A stretch of DNA of 64,000 nucleotides from Pseudofabraea citricarpa (taxonomy: Eukaryota > Ascomycota > Leotiomycetes > Helotiales > Dermateaceae). The DNA lies in assembly GCA_029641185.1 (NCBI GenBank), contig JAPWGK010000009.1:1066501-1130500 (forward strand). Reading direction: 5' to 3'. The notes beneath the pieces are model-generated. The model searched no databases and was not told the origin of the DNA. It was given only the letters and a program-made list of their open reading frames with translations. Positions within the stretch are counted from its first letter, which is position 1; every line of letters starts with the position of its first letter. A program made the position numbers and the translations under genes. Positions 32,217 through 42,639 of this stretch are shown here, one piece after another.

Positions 32217-35200
32217 TCAAGTCCCGGCAGTATTGAGGGTGTTTTGGAGCATGTTCCGAATGTCCACCAGAGAGTAATGCTTATCGTCAGGATGAGGTAA
32301 TTCCTGCGCTAAAAACTGCCTCCCAATTGCTTCTGCTGTCTCCAATTCCCTGCTCTCTTCGTCTGTGATTTCAGCGCAAACCGTCATCAGGTCCTCGCCA
32401 CGAGCTGCTAGAAGTATCAGCTGGTCCGCTCTGTCCACGATGGCGGGATCGATGCCGTTGTTGGAAGCACAGCAAGTGCCGAAACTTGAGGTACTTCGGC
32501 CTGAGACAAAGTTATACAGGTATGTAATTTGTTGTTCAGCAGCTTCAGCTTCAGGGTCGAGACTGATCTCCATATGCCCAAAGGACAGAGTGGGCCTTGA
32601 CCGGAGGTACCCATTTTCAAAGATCTCATGGAAGTGCGTTGCTGCGATGACTTTTGGACGGTTGTGACCCAGGCTCAAGAAGTATTCAAAAAGTCCACAC
32701 GCTAGCCCGGCGCCGTCTGCAGCATTGGTTCCTTTGCCAAATTCATCAATTATGATCAGACTGCGTCGAGTGGACGAGCTAATCGCCAGTGCCACTTGTT
32801 GGAGATCAATCATGAAAGCACTCTGACTTCGGGATACGCTCTCACGAGTTGCAATTCTGGTGAAAATTCTGTCAGTCAATCCAACGATAGCCATCTCTGC
32901 AGGCACGTAACTGCCGACATGAGCTAGAAACACTATCAAAGCAACCTGCTTGAGGTAGACACTCTTTCCGGAGTAGTTAGGTCCCGTCATAATAAGCATG
33001 CTGGGGCCCTCAATCCTTTCTTCGCCAGACGCTGATAGCTGTGAAGAAGATCCAGATTCATTACTCTCACCTTCGTCCCCATTTCCTCCTGCTAAAATAC
33101 AGCCGTTGGCTACGAAATTGCTTGTTGTCTTATTTTGCAGCAGATGGCGACCTTCTTCAATACGAATGACATTCTTAGAGGTCATCTTTGGTTGGACTAA
33201 GTTTTCCTTTCGAGCACCAAGCGCAAGTGCAACTAGGCTGTCAAGCTCTCCGCATAAATCCGAAGCAATGGTGAGATGATTCTCATACTGAAGAACCTTG
33301 ACAGCAAGCTCATGTATGATAATAATCTCCTTATCTTACAACTGTTCGTCAGCATCTCTTATAGAATACCTAGGGTACTTATACTTGCCGCAAATCTCTC
33401 CATACATGTCTCCAAAACGATCATCCATGTCTATCATTCGACGGTTTTTGTAATATCCCATATCATTGCTTGTGAAGTATCGTGTCCAGATATCGTTTTC
33501 GAGCCCTTCGCCCTCATATCGTCCCCGGCCGGTCTCTGGATCAAGGCAAACGGCAGTGAGAAATCCTACTTGAGGATAAAAGATGCAATTCTGCACGTAT
33601 TGGAGTGCCCAATCGGGTAGTTCGTTTAGAAGCTGTTTTGATACTTCGGTCAAAAAAGTATCCATGCCATCGTAATCCCGTTTACAGGCATCAAGTTCGG
33701 CATCCACGCCCTGCAGTACTGCTGTGCGGTGTTGTTCGTTCGATTTCTTGAAATCAACAACTTCTACAATCATCTGATAGATGTTATGAATAACAGGAGC
33801 TCGCACATCCTTGAACTTCAGGTCCGAGTTAGCGAAGTAAGACGATTTTGTCAAGTCTAACTCACCTTGTTTATGATAGCTAGACTTTGACCAGACTCTA
33901 GTTCAAACAAGCCCTCCAGGACTTTTAAAACCGCTGCTGTAAATTTTAAAAGGGTGCCCCAGATGCCACGATTATAGCCTGGCCGGTTTCCAGAATTAGT
34001 TCCCTTCCTTAGATGTATGATCACAGAGCGTATGTCTTTTATGCTGCGCAAATTTTGACTGAGTTCGTCTAGGGAGCTAGCGTTCTCAGGTCGTAGAAGA
34101 ACATCGATAGTTCTGTGCCGCTCGCCAATAATATTCAAGTCTGTACTGGGCCTTAAAAACATCTGTCGCAACCGAACTTTCCCTTGCGGAGTATGAGCGT
34201 GGTGATAAAACAGGCCAAAAACTGACAGGCTTTCCTTCGCCCCCGAAGTAGATTGAGTCGGCCCTTGCATATGAGAATTAGGGTGGTTTTCAGCTTGGAT
34301 GATTTGAAGTGACGCTAGAGTATCTGCGTTGACGAACATGATATCAGGTATTGCAAGCATATCAACAGAACTGACCCTAAAAGCTGCCAGAGCTGCCTCA
34401 TCTCTGGGTAAAAAGCTCGCAGCTCGACGGCGGGAAAGATAGCTCAAGATAGCTCCTGCACAGCCAATCTGACATTGTAATTAGTCCCAATCGAAGTAAA
34501 GAGCAAGAAAGGACACACTGTGAGCTGACTTTCGAGGTCTATGCATGCTGCCAGCCTGAGAAGTCTTCCTTGAAATCCCATGCCCTCCATGCCGTCTTCG
34601 TATGCATGATCACCCATCAAGTCTCCTGGTGTCATATAGTTGATGGCGGGTCCTCCTTGCAGAGGTAAAGCCAAGTTGGCTAACTTGTGTTTCGCCGTCA
34701 CGTAAGAGAACTCGGAAGCCGCGCGGGACTCAAGCTCATACAGACCAAATATATTATCTGCAGAGTAAATCAGCTTTCAGATGCGTTAACCTTTATAGTT
34801 ATTAACTGACTGTCATCTTCACTGCGATCAATACGCCGCGCATCCCTCTTCAGATACTGTTCGAGCTTCTCGTCAGAGCGAGAGTTTATCAGGATGACGG
34901 TAGGTTGAACATGAAGCTTCAAGGTGTCAACAATGTCCATAGTGGCCTTTTTCACATCGTCAATCATGCTCATTTTTTCTTCATTTGCAATATAGAATGC
35001 GCAGCCGATGGAACCGCGTTCTTTCATATCAATGGCCATTATAATCTCGTTTGTGCCGTCCGAATCCTCACGAAGGCGAACCTCATCTTCAGTCTCCGCG
35101 ATATCTGGGGCATCCTGATCCGCTGGAGAAGGAGGCCTAGCTCTATGGTTAGTGAAGTTGGCCCTGAGAGAGATTCTGCTCTGCTGTGATATTCTAGGTA

Positions 35201-35357
35201 ACGTTGGAGAGGATGCAGCTTGGGTGCTGCTCAGTGCAGAAGGACGCCTAGAGCTGGCAGGCCGCGATGATCCCGCTACAGATCTCAAAGCTGACGATCG
35301 TGCTGGCTTTGAGGACGCAGCTTTGCCAGATCGGCGGCGTCTGTATCTGTAGGCCAT
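32217..35357 (-). CDS. MSH5: Meiotic MutS homologue Msh5
   Basis: Five exons (35357-34811, 34757-34519, 34468-33866, 33815-33389, 33334-32217) encode 977 aa. After a basic, Ser-rich N-terminus of about 75 residues come the MutS connector and core domains. The region [20 protein letters not shown] followed by [23 protein letters not shown] is diagnostic of Msh5. The ATPase has Walker [10 protein letters not shown] near 722, the [16 protein letters not shown] switch and Walker [11 protein letters not shown]. Msh5 pairs with Msh4 to stabilise Holliday-type intermediates and promote meiotic crossovers. The intron at 33388-33335 needs a GC donor (G|GCAAGT); unspliced, it stops after DADEQL. The first junction uses donor GTCAGT at 34810 because phase excludes the nearer GTTAAC; that choice is the least certain part. 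An acidic Ser-rich insert precedes Walker A. Confidence 0.93.
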
Positions 35358-35822
35358 TGTATGTGATGTTTGAGCTCCAGATGAGTGAAAGTTGCTTGGG
35401 GTTCTGAGCTGAGCAACCGAATCTCACTATTTTTTTTTGGAAACGGTAGGCAGTCGCTAGACACCAATGAACGAGAACAACAAAATCACTAACCAGTTTC
35501 CACTCCCAAATAGAACGATATATGATACGGATCTTGCTCTAAAACGTGTGCTACTTTACACCATGATCTTGCTTAGGATCCAACCCGATAGGCACTAAAC
35601 CTGGGTGCTATTGGACGATTTGTACAGATCAAAAAAGAATATGGAAGACAAAGGCTTATAACTTAGGATTGGCCCCATATAATTTTACAGTGTGCTGGTT
35701 CTTCGGATCCCTAAATATCCCTGTTCCACAAACATACATGGAAGGTTGCCCAGTTGCGGCCCACACCACCTCCAGGTCCCTTGAATCTGAGCATATTACT
35801 TTCGCCGAGATGACATTATAGT
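35358..35822. other. Spacer between EMC5 3' end and MSH5 start
   Basis: This 465-bp space holds the MSH5 promoter and the EMC5 3' UTR. I see no further gene, repeat or RNA. Confidence 0.4.
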
Positions 35823-36334
35823 CTAGCCTTTTGGTGCGCCTGTCGCATTTCCGCCCTCCCGTATCCATTCGGCAAATTCCTTTCTTTGCTTCCTGATATC
35901 CACGAAGCCCGGTCTGCTCTCGAGTAGTCTGAAAGGGTTGCCGACATAGTCCTTATCCACCTCGCCGTCGCCATTCTTGAACCCATCCTCTCCTTCACGC
36001 TCAATCTGTCCAGCCCATACACGCCATTGTATAGGTCGCAACTCCGGCGTGCCTAGAACGAGGCCGAGGCAGACTGTGAATATGGCCACGAGAGTTTCTA
36101 TCGAGATATCGAGGGGTAAGGATGTGACTGCGGCGGTTGGTACACCATGGGAGGTCGTTGATGATAAGTCTGCCGTGCTGATTGAGTGCAGTGCGGAGTG
36201 CTCATGGGCTGAATAGCAGCTGTAAGAAACACCTTGTCAGTTGGCTTTACCAAATGAGCATGTTTTAGGGAGGCTCACGCATGTGCTAGGAATAGAAGGC
36301 CAATGCCTGTTATGGACTTTGATATCCAGGTCAT
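35823..36334 (-). CDS. EMC5: ER membrane protein complex subunit 5 (EMC5/MMgT)
   Basis: Two exons (36334-36279, 36219-35823) encode 150 aa. The family pattern is clear: N-terminal helix ISKSITGIGLLFLAHA then YSAHEHSAL, a linker, a second helix SIETLVAIFTVCLGLVLGTPELRPI, and the conserved cytosolic tail (QWRVWAGQIERE, FRLLESRPGFVDIRKQRKEFAEW). Two membrane segments sit near 6-22 and 60-78. The EMC inserts and chaperones multi-pass and tail-anchored proteins in the ER; the subunit was once called a membrane magnesium transporter. The first exon is only 56 nt and the splice restores the conserved ACYSAHEHS. A CACGTG site lies about 100 bp upstream. Assignment is secure. Confidence 0.92.
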
Positions 36335-36635
36335 CTTTGCGCAGATTTGAGACCTTGGTTAAAAAGTTGAAGTGATCTTGCTTACGTCGTTCCAGCCCAC
36401 CGGTGGAGCTTGAAGCTTAGGGTCAGTTGTATCACGTGAGATGAACTGGCTGACCGGGGTTTGTGGTTGAGGCCTCTCAGTAGATCCGTGAGATGATGAG
36501 TGAATAATTTTTTACTGTCCTTTCGGCATCTTACTGTTCGTTTATACGTTAAAATCTACTAACACAGTTGTATAGTCATATCCTTCGCTCCAAACGCCCT
36601 GCATCCCAGATAACAAATAATAGCATACCAACACC
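36335..36635. promoter_or_regulatory. EMC5 promoter and DUF3405 gene 3' end
   Basis: A 301-bp spacer. CACGTG occurs in TATCACGTGAGA near 36433-36438, upstream of EMC5. The remainder towards 36635 should be the 3' UTR of the DUF3405 gene. Nothing else seen. Confidence 0.4.
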
Positions 36636-39179
36636 TTAAGCCGCAGGGTCACTCTCTGGTGCTTCTACCTCATCCTCCTGGATTTCAAGACCCTCGACTG
36701 CTAGCTCCACGCCCTTTACAGGATGGATAAGCATTGGTGGTAAGCACATTCGTCCCTCGCCGCCCTTCATTCCATTAACACCTTTCCCACTTCTGCCCTC
36801 GTCAACCGTGGTCTCAAATTCTTCTCCTCCTTCGTTATCCACTTTGAAACCCAACCATCTCTTCCATAGGTTTGGGGCAAAGCCGGCGTTGTAGTACCAA
36901 GTCATACCTTTCAGATTATGCTCCCTCTCCCCGAACACACTTGTTCGGGCTGCACCCGTAGCACCGTTCCGTCCAGCATTCATAACATTGGCAAGATATT
37001 CTGTAGGCCATTCACGATCAACAAACATGGGGTGGGGCGCATATACTGCTTTGTAACCATGGTGTAGAGCGGCAGTGGGTGCCCACATTTCCGAGAAAGC
37101 ATGGTGCTTCTTGTACGCCGTTTCACGGTGCATCGTTGTCAACAAACGTCGTGACATTCTGGATGACGTTACAATTGCAGCTCGTCGAGGCGGAAGACCC
37201 TCGCTGATATTGTAGCCTGTGATATCAGAAGCCAAGAGCCAGGTCGTACCTGCAGGGTCAAAAAGAGGATTGAACGTAATAAGATCTGCCTCTTCTCCAA
37301 CACCCCAAACATATTTATCCTTTTCATACGTCGTAGGGGGTTTGGGATCGTTCTCGGTCTCAAACCAGTCTTCAGGATCTTGCGGACGTTCTGGTCCCCA
37401 GATCGGTTTGTCGCCCTTAGGTAATTCTGCAGCTGATTTTGCGCCGTTGAGTGCAGACCACATATTATTTGGGCTATCGGTTCCCATATCGGTCTGTACT
37501 CGAACCATTTGCTTGAAGTCTTCCCATGATCCATGGACTGAAGGAACATAAAATCTGCTACTTCGTTCCCAAAGACCTTTGCGAGGCTGTTCCTTAGCCC
37601 AGGATCCAATCCTTGAAAAGAGGTTGTAGTAATGTCCAGAATAACGGATATCAATCTCCCAGTGCCAGAAAAAGTCGTATTCCGAATGTACATGTGCGAA
37701 ATGCTGCATGGCCATCTGAAGTCCTCGGTAAGAGCCATGTGCTGGAAGTTCAGGGCCGCGAGCATAAGTGTCAAATATCCCTTGGTAGAGCATGAGCATC
37801 TGCGTCTCACTCCATAAAGTGGTGATGCTGCGGAACTCCTCTGGAACTGACTCGTTGAGATGTTCTTGATAGGTTATCTCATCAGCCCATATCGGATGCT
37901 TTCCTTCATCCTTCACTTGGACCATGAGATGAACATCATACTCGCCACCAGAGCCCAAAGATAACTCTGATATCATTGCTCTCAGGTGCAAAATATCTTC
38001 CTCTCGGTAAGTGAAATCATCCCACGATCGAATCACGACAGCGGTCCGAGGCAAATGTTTCTTGTATAGTTCCTTCTGGGCCGTTGTTGAGTTCGGCGCA
38101 GTATTTTCTGCCATCTCGCTGTGGGTCTCTGAATTTCGACTCGAATCGTAATGAACAGAGAAAGTCTTTGGAAGCTCAACTTGTGGAGCTTTATGATCAA
38201 ACCTGGCAGCGTTCGCCTGATAACACCGTCTTTGTGCATCTCCCCAGTTAACATTTCTGTAGTCAACCTTGTCATTCTCAGCCCAGACACTTTCCGCACC
38301 TTCCATCTCACCATGTTGGCCAGCACCTGTACCACCAGATTTCAAAGAATATCCTAGTCCGTACGGTCCTAACCTTCCATAGCGTTCAAAGCAAATATCC
38401 TCTGGTAGACCAATCAAGTCGTACGAGCCTGTTACATGCTCTGGAAATCCATTCGGTCTACCTAGATAATACTGTAATTTTGGTACCTTCACTTTTCCTG
38501 CAGAATCAAGGAAGCAATCTTGGACAGGTGCATATTCGTTCGTAGATGTATCTGAGGTCTGGTTCGCGTAAGGATTGAATGCAATGCTTGCCGGAACGTC
38601 GCGAATTGATGTAGCAACTTCTTCGACAAGAGTCTCGTTTGAGGGACTGGGTTCATCTTCTGGACGTGGATACTCTGGAATGTTTGACTCGACAGGAACC
38701 AGTGTTCGAATTCCGCCATAGTATCGGGTCAAAAATGGAAACGATTCCCATGGAGCTGGCGGAGGAGGTGGCCGCTTTATCTCCCCTAGCTCTATCCTCC
38801 TCGAAGATACCACACTCATACGTGCCAGAGAAATAATAAAGATGACAATTGTCGAGATCAATGCTAGACATAGATAGCGGACTATCCGGTTGGGAAGCCT
38901 ATACCCTATCTGGTAGCGAGACGATGGTCTTTGTGAGCCTGCTGAAGGTTTTCTCCTTAACATCGGGCGACGCGATGCATATGAACCCGAAGTCTCTCTC
39001 GATGAGGGCAGCGACTCGGATGAATAATCCGAGTCATCGTCGGTTGAGTATGATTCGCCGCCATATTTCTCTTCGTCGATGTTCTTCGCCCGTGGTCTTT
39101 CGTGAGATGGAAGACCTGTATATTTCGTGGGTGAGGTTCTCTTGGTGATATTCAGAGGATTGAAGCTTGACCCCGCCAT
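36636..39179 (-). CDS. DUF3405 type II membrane protein
   Basis: A single exon encodes 847 aa from the ATG at 39179 (MAGSSFNPLN). The frame is open to an earlier ATG at 39251, which would add 24 residues. The N-terminus is a long cytosolic, Ser/Asp-rich tail. One membrane segment (YLCLALISTIVIFIISLARM, about 103-122) is followed by PPPPPAPWESFPFLTRYYGG and a large luminal domain with PRTAVVIRSWDDFTYREEDI, HLMVQVKDEG and FFWHWEIDIRYSGHYY. This matches the fungal DUF3405 family, which has glycosyltransferase-like features (an aspartate-containing EIDIRY motif after a beta strand) and probably acts in the Golgi. Its enzymatic activity is not established. Several NxS/T sequons occur in the luminal part. 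Lack of introns contrasts with most neighbours. Confidence 0.85.
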   Translation of the reverse strand: MAGSSFNPLNITKRTSPTKYTGLPSHERPRAKNIDEEKYGGESYSTDDDSDYSSESLPSSRETSGSYASRRPMLRRKPSAGSQRPSSRYQIGYRLPNRIVRYLCLALISTIVIFIISLARMSVVSSRRIELGEIKRPPPPPAPWESFPFLTRYYGGIRTLVPVESNIPEYPRPEDEPSPSNETLVEEVATSIRDVPASIAFNPYANQTSDTSTNEYAPVQDCFLDSAGKVKVPKLQYYLGRPNGFPEHVTGSYDLIGLPEDICFERYGRLGPYGLGYSLKSGGTGAGQHGEMEGAESVWAENDKVDYRNVNWGDAQRRCYQANAARFDHKAPQVELPKTFSVHYDSSRNSETHSEMAENTAPNSTTAQKELYKKHLPRTAVVIRSWDDFTYREEDILHLRAMISELSLGSGGEYDVHLMVQVKDEGKHPIWADEITYQEHLNESVPEEFRSITTLWSETQMLMLYQGIFDTYARGPELPAHGSYRGLQMAMQHFAHVHSEYDFFWHWEIDIRYSGHYYNLFSRIGSWAKEQPRKGLWERSSRFYVPSVHGSWEDFKQMVRVQTDMGTDSPNNMWSALNGAKSAAELPKGDKPIWGPERPQDPEDWFETENDPKPPTTYEKDKYVWGVGEEADLITFNPLFDPAGTTWLLASDITGYNISEGLPPRRAAIVTSSRMSRRLLTTMHRETAYKKHHAFSEMWAPTAALHHGYKAVYAPHPMFVDREWPTEYLANVMNAGRNGATGAARTSVFGEREHNLKGMTWYYNAGFAPNLWKRWLGFKVDNEGGEEFETTVDEGRSGKGVNGMKGGEGRMCLPPMLIHPVKGVELAVEGLEIQEDEVEAPESDPAA

Positions 39180-39634
39180 TTGGACTGGTGGATAAAACGC
39201 GATCGGGATGCTCTGTGGAATGCTGCTAATACCACCGGATGTTAGCATCATTCCAGAAGTGATAAGGGTGTCGACTTACTTCGAACAAGAGCGTTCGTTG
39301 TATTAGACGCAATCAGACGAGGCGCATCGGAAGACTCTGTGGTAGAAAGGTTGCTTGGTTTCAGAAGCAAGTTGATTCAGTCAAGTCGATGCCACAGAGA
39401 CTGCATGGTCACCAACAACGTGACGGAAGCAAAAACACACAAACCCGTTGGCATGGTAACAGAGGGATGGTAGCGTAGCCTTGCAGAGCAGGATAAGCGA
39501 ATTATGTCAGCCTCGTGCCGCAAAACTACGTTTTGGTCTTCTCTTTCTTTTCTCTCGCATGATGATGGATGTCGACCCAGAGTTGTGAGCCGGGGGAGCA
39601 TGCAGCATTGAACACGTCTATGAGTATGGTCGCA

Positions 39635-39636
<2 letters not shown>

Positions 39637-39677
<41 letters not shown>
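39637..39677 (+). repeat. (AGC)n trinucleotide microsatellite
   Basis: About 13.7 uninterrupted AGC units, followed by three imperfect AAGCAG units up to about 39696. It is non-coding and lies in the promoter region of the DUF3405 gene, about 460 bp upstream of its start. Such tracts are length-variable and useful as markers. Confidence 0.95.
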
Positions 39678-39682
<5 letters not shown>

Positions 39683-41277
39683 GAAGCAGAAGCAGGCCTG
39701 GCAGGCACAGTTGTTGTTGTTTTGCACGGGCGAGCCCTTGGCCGGTAAGCAAGCCGGTGCCGGGTGCCCGTACCGAAGACTGGGGTGTCTCTGGGGTTGG
39801 GATCCACTGGTGATCCCTATTTCGACGTCGTCACGGCAAGTAGGAACAATAAGAATCAACGCTTCAATGTCATGGGTGGTAATTGATAACACTTACAGTA
39901 CATGCACGTCTCCAATACTTCCTCAGTACGGTACCGGATACAAGTGAGCTGAGGATGAGCTCAGCTGATAACAGAAAGCATGACTGGCTGGCTGTGCACA
40001 CTTCTAAGGTTAGCATTGTGGAGCGGTGAAAAGCATGCCCGTCCGCTGTGTTCTGTGTTTTGCTTTGGGCAATTCCATTGGTGTGGAACAGTATCCGGAT
40101 GCTGCCAAGTGAGGTTCTCTTTTCAACGTCACAGGTGACATGTGATGCTTTGGCTCTCGTGTCCATCGCCCATCGTCCATCGTCCATCGTCCTCATCCCT
40201 CGGTCCTCGTCCCTGATCCCCCTCCCCTCATCCAGCAATCGTCTCCCCGTCTTCCCTCTCCCCATCTCCCCACCGAAAGCGCCTAAGGCCTATTCGTCAC
40301 TGAAGATTCGATTCCAGGCCCTCGTACTCCTTACGGTACAGTACCGTACATGATTCCGTCGACACTGCATTCTGCTTCTAAGGTCTCCCGCGTCCCAATT
40401 ATTGGCGTCGCAGCTCGCGCTACCTTCCTGTTGGCTGAAGCACTATAGCCACCTACACCACCCCGTCCAACCCCCACCTTGTGCCTGGCACAACTTACCC
40501 AAGAGAGGTAGTTGATGCAGTCCAGCATAGGCGAGGTGCAAGAGCTGGAACCAGCGGGAAACCTAATAATTTGCAGGCTGAAGGTGACTGGGGAAGCGTG
40601 GCCGGCTCTCGAGAGAGCTGTTCGAACTTGCTACTACTGTACCGTACTGTACTGCAACTACTGCGCCGCGGTTTTGGCGGGCCAGTAGCTTTTTCAACAG
40701 CTTGATAAGGCAACACAAGGTCAAATGTTCTCTGGGTGATTGGCCAACAGCATATAGGTCTGTCGGGACATGGCTTTGTCTCCGTAGAGCCCGACTGCAG
40801 TGGCAGGTGGCTGGCTTGCTGTCAACGTCAACTGATGAGACTTTCCAGGCCTCCCCTCGTCTCCCCTCGCCTCCCCTTCCCAGACCTCGCAGTCATAATC
40901 ATGCTGTCTCGGTGCCAGCCTCGTGACAAAGAGGAAGCAGGGAGCCCGATTGCGGCGGCTGTCATGCTGCTCCAAATCCAAAATAGCATTTCTCTCGTCT
41001 CTCGTCTCTCGTCGTGCGCTGGAGGTACGTCCAAATGGCAAATGGCTCTCTAGTGCCCCACCTAAGGTAGCGACTGTGCAATTCACGACGTAAGAGCCTG
41101 GGAACCGCTCTTCTGCTTTAAAACAAACCTTCTCGCACTCTCGCACTCCGTTTACTTTCCCTGTTTTCTTCTTGGAACCTGTGCAAACCTAACATACTCC
41201 CCACGCCTCCATCAATCAAGAAGCTGCAATAGCAGACAGCAGCCAGCAGCCACTTCTGACTTCAACTATCGTTGACC

Positions 41278-41302
41278 AATTCAATTCAATTCAATTCAAT
41301 TC
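41278..41302 (+). repeat. (AATTC)5 pentanucleotide repeat
   Basis: Five perfect AATTC copies lie about 230 bp upstream of the luciferase-domain gene start, in its presumed leader or core promoter. It is a simple microsatellite. Confidence 0.95.
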
Positions 41303-41529
41303 CAAAGGCACTTTTGTGGATTACCGCCATCTGTGTCTCATTATCCTCCCCAACCCCAACCATAGCTTCTCAGAGGAGCTGCTGCACTTCGATCTTCATA
41401 AATACTCCATTGCCACTGCGTGATTATATGCAACCTCGCTGCTTCACCTTTCGCCTTCTATCTTCTCTGCACCATTGAGGCCCCGAGATAAAGACGTAGC
41501 ACCGAGCATATTTCTTGTCGTAATCAATC

Positions 41530-42639
41530 ATGTCTTCTACCACAGTTAGTCCATCGAACCACCACCAGTCCTCTCACACCGTCTAATGACAAAACAGGTC
41601 ACGGGCTTGTCGCGACGAAAAACACCACATATCATGCTTCAGCCAGCAGAGATTCAACCTCAAGCATGCCTAGTACAGCACCCAGTTCTCCAGATCAACC
41701 TAACTGGGAAAGCGTTGCTCGGTACAATAGCTCTCTTGGCTCTGATCAACTTGATGCTCAAGCAGTTTTGGGCCTGTGCCCTCGTTATTACTGCTCCAGT
41801 TCCCATTATCATCTACAATGATTACGTGAATTTCATTTCACTCGGACCAGGAGGTCAGTAGCTGAATCCGGCTATGTGCACGTTTGCCGAGCTGATATTT
41901 GTCCCAGGTACACCTCCCACCCTAGCAGGCTGGCTCAAGATCACATACCTTCGATTCTTCGTCCTGTCTAATCCATATGCACCGGCTACCTTTGTAGGGC
42001 CCCTCAATCCTCCCACGGGGTATTACAAAGGCTCTACGGCCTGGCTTCCCAAGAGAAGTGGCCCTCGTCCGACGATCGCAGGAATAGGTAACTTAAATTT
42101 CCAGCGTCTACAGATTAAAGGCTAACATTCACTTCAAAGCACCACATCGTCAGATTGATCAGCCTGGGTGTGCGGAAATGTACCAAAGACTTCGTTGGAG
42201 CGTCGAAGATCTTGCCACGAGACGACCCGACCTTGTTGTTACCGACACTTCATGCTTTGAAAAGAAGGGGCTTGCCCTCTTTGCACGAAATCCAATCAAC
42301 GCAACCTGTAGAGGTGAGATCTGTCATATCCACCACTCAGATCGTAGTTTACATATGAATCTCCACCCTGATGATGCAAAACTGGTGTTGGAGAATGGCT
42401 GGGGTGAAAGGTATGCGAGATTCTTCAAACTAATACCCCAAGTCTCTAACTTACAAAACAGACACCCTTTGGCTAAGGGAGGTTGGTTGCGCCGGTATGT
42501 GCCCCGCGAGTTCGTCATGGTTTATGCTCCCAGAAACGAATCCGAGCTTGAATTTGTGGTACGCATCATCGAAGCTGCAGGGTTTTGGGTTTCCGGTCAG
42601 CGAATCTACCTGGCTGTGGAAGAGGATCAGACTTCATAA
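41530..42639 (+). CDS. Luciferase-domain (DUF5519-like) membrane protein
   Basis: Five exons (41530-41544, 41598-41853, 41908-42087, 42140-42410, 42462-42639) encode 299 aa. The first exon carries only MSSTT. A hydrophobic segment (ALLGTIALLALINLMLKQFWA..VITAPVPIII, about 38-68) is followed by ISLGPGGTPPTLAGWLKI, as in fungal members. The C-terminal luciferase domain shows CHIHHSDRSLHMNLHPDDAKLV, split here as H-x-D-x-S-x-H and P-x-D-A-K, then LENGWGERHPLAKGG and YVPREFVMVYAPRNESELE. Despite the name, fungal proteins of this family are not known to emit light, and their reaction is unknown. All four introns are required: each exon is in a different frame and junction phases agree. Membrane anchoring is inferred from the hydrophobic segment. 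Confidence 0.87.

Larger units (their letters stand above)
39180..41529. other. Large divergent intergenic region, DUF3405 gene and luciferase-domain gene
   Basis: About 2.35 kb with no convincing gene. It holds a (CAG)n microsatellite at 39637-39677, pyrimidine-rich near-repeats of CATCGTC/CTCGTCC around 40160-40215, TCTCGTC repeats near 40995-41015, and five perfect AATTC units at 41278-41302. The last part is the leader of the luciferase-domain gene. Long open frames across the CAG tract encode homopolymers and are rejected. Confidence 0.5.

Noticed and set aside
39377..39892. 171-aa minus-strand open frame with a poly-Cys run
   Set aside because: It is the antisense translation of the AGC microsatellite; composition explains it entirely.
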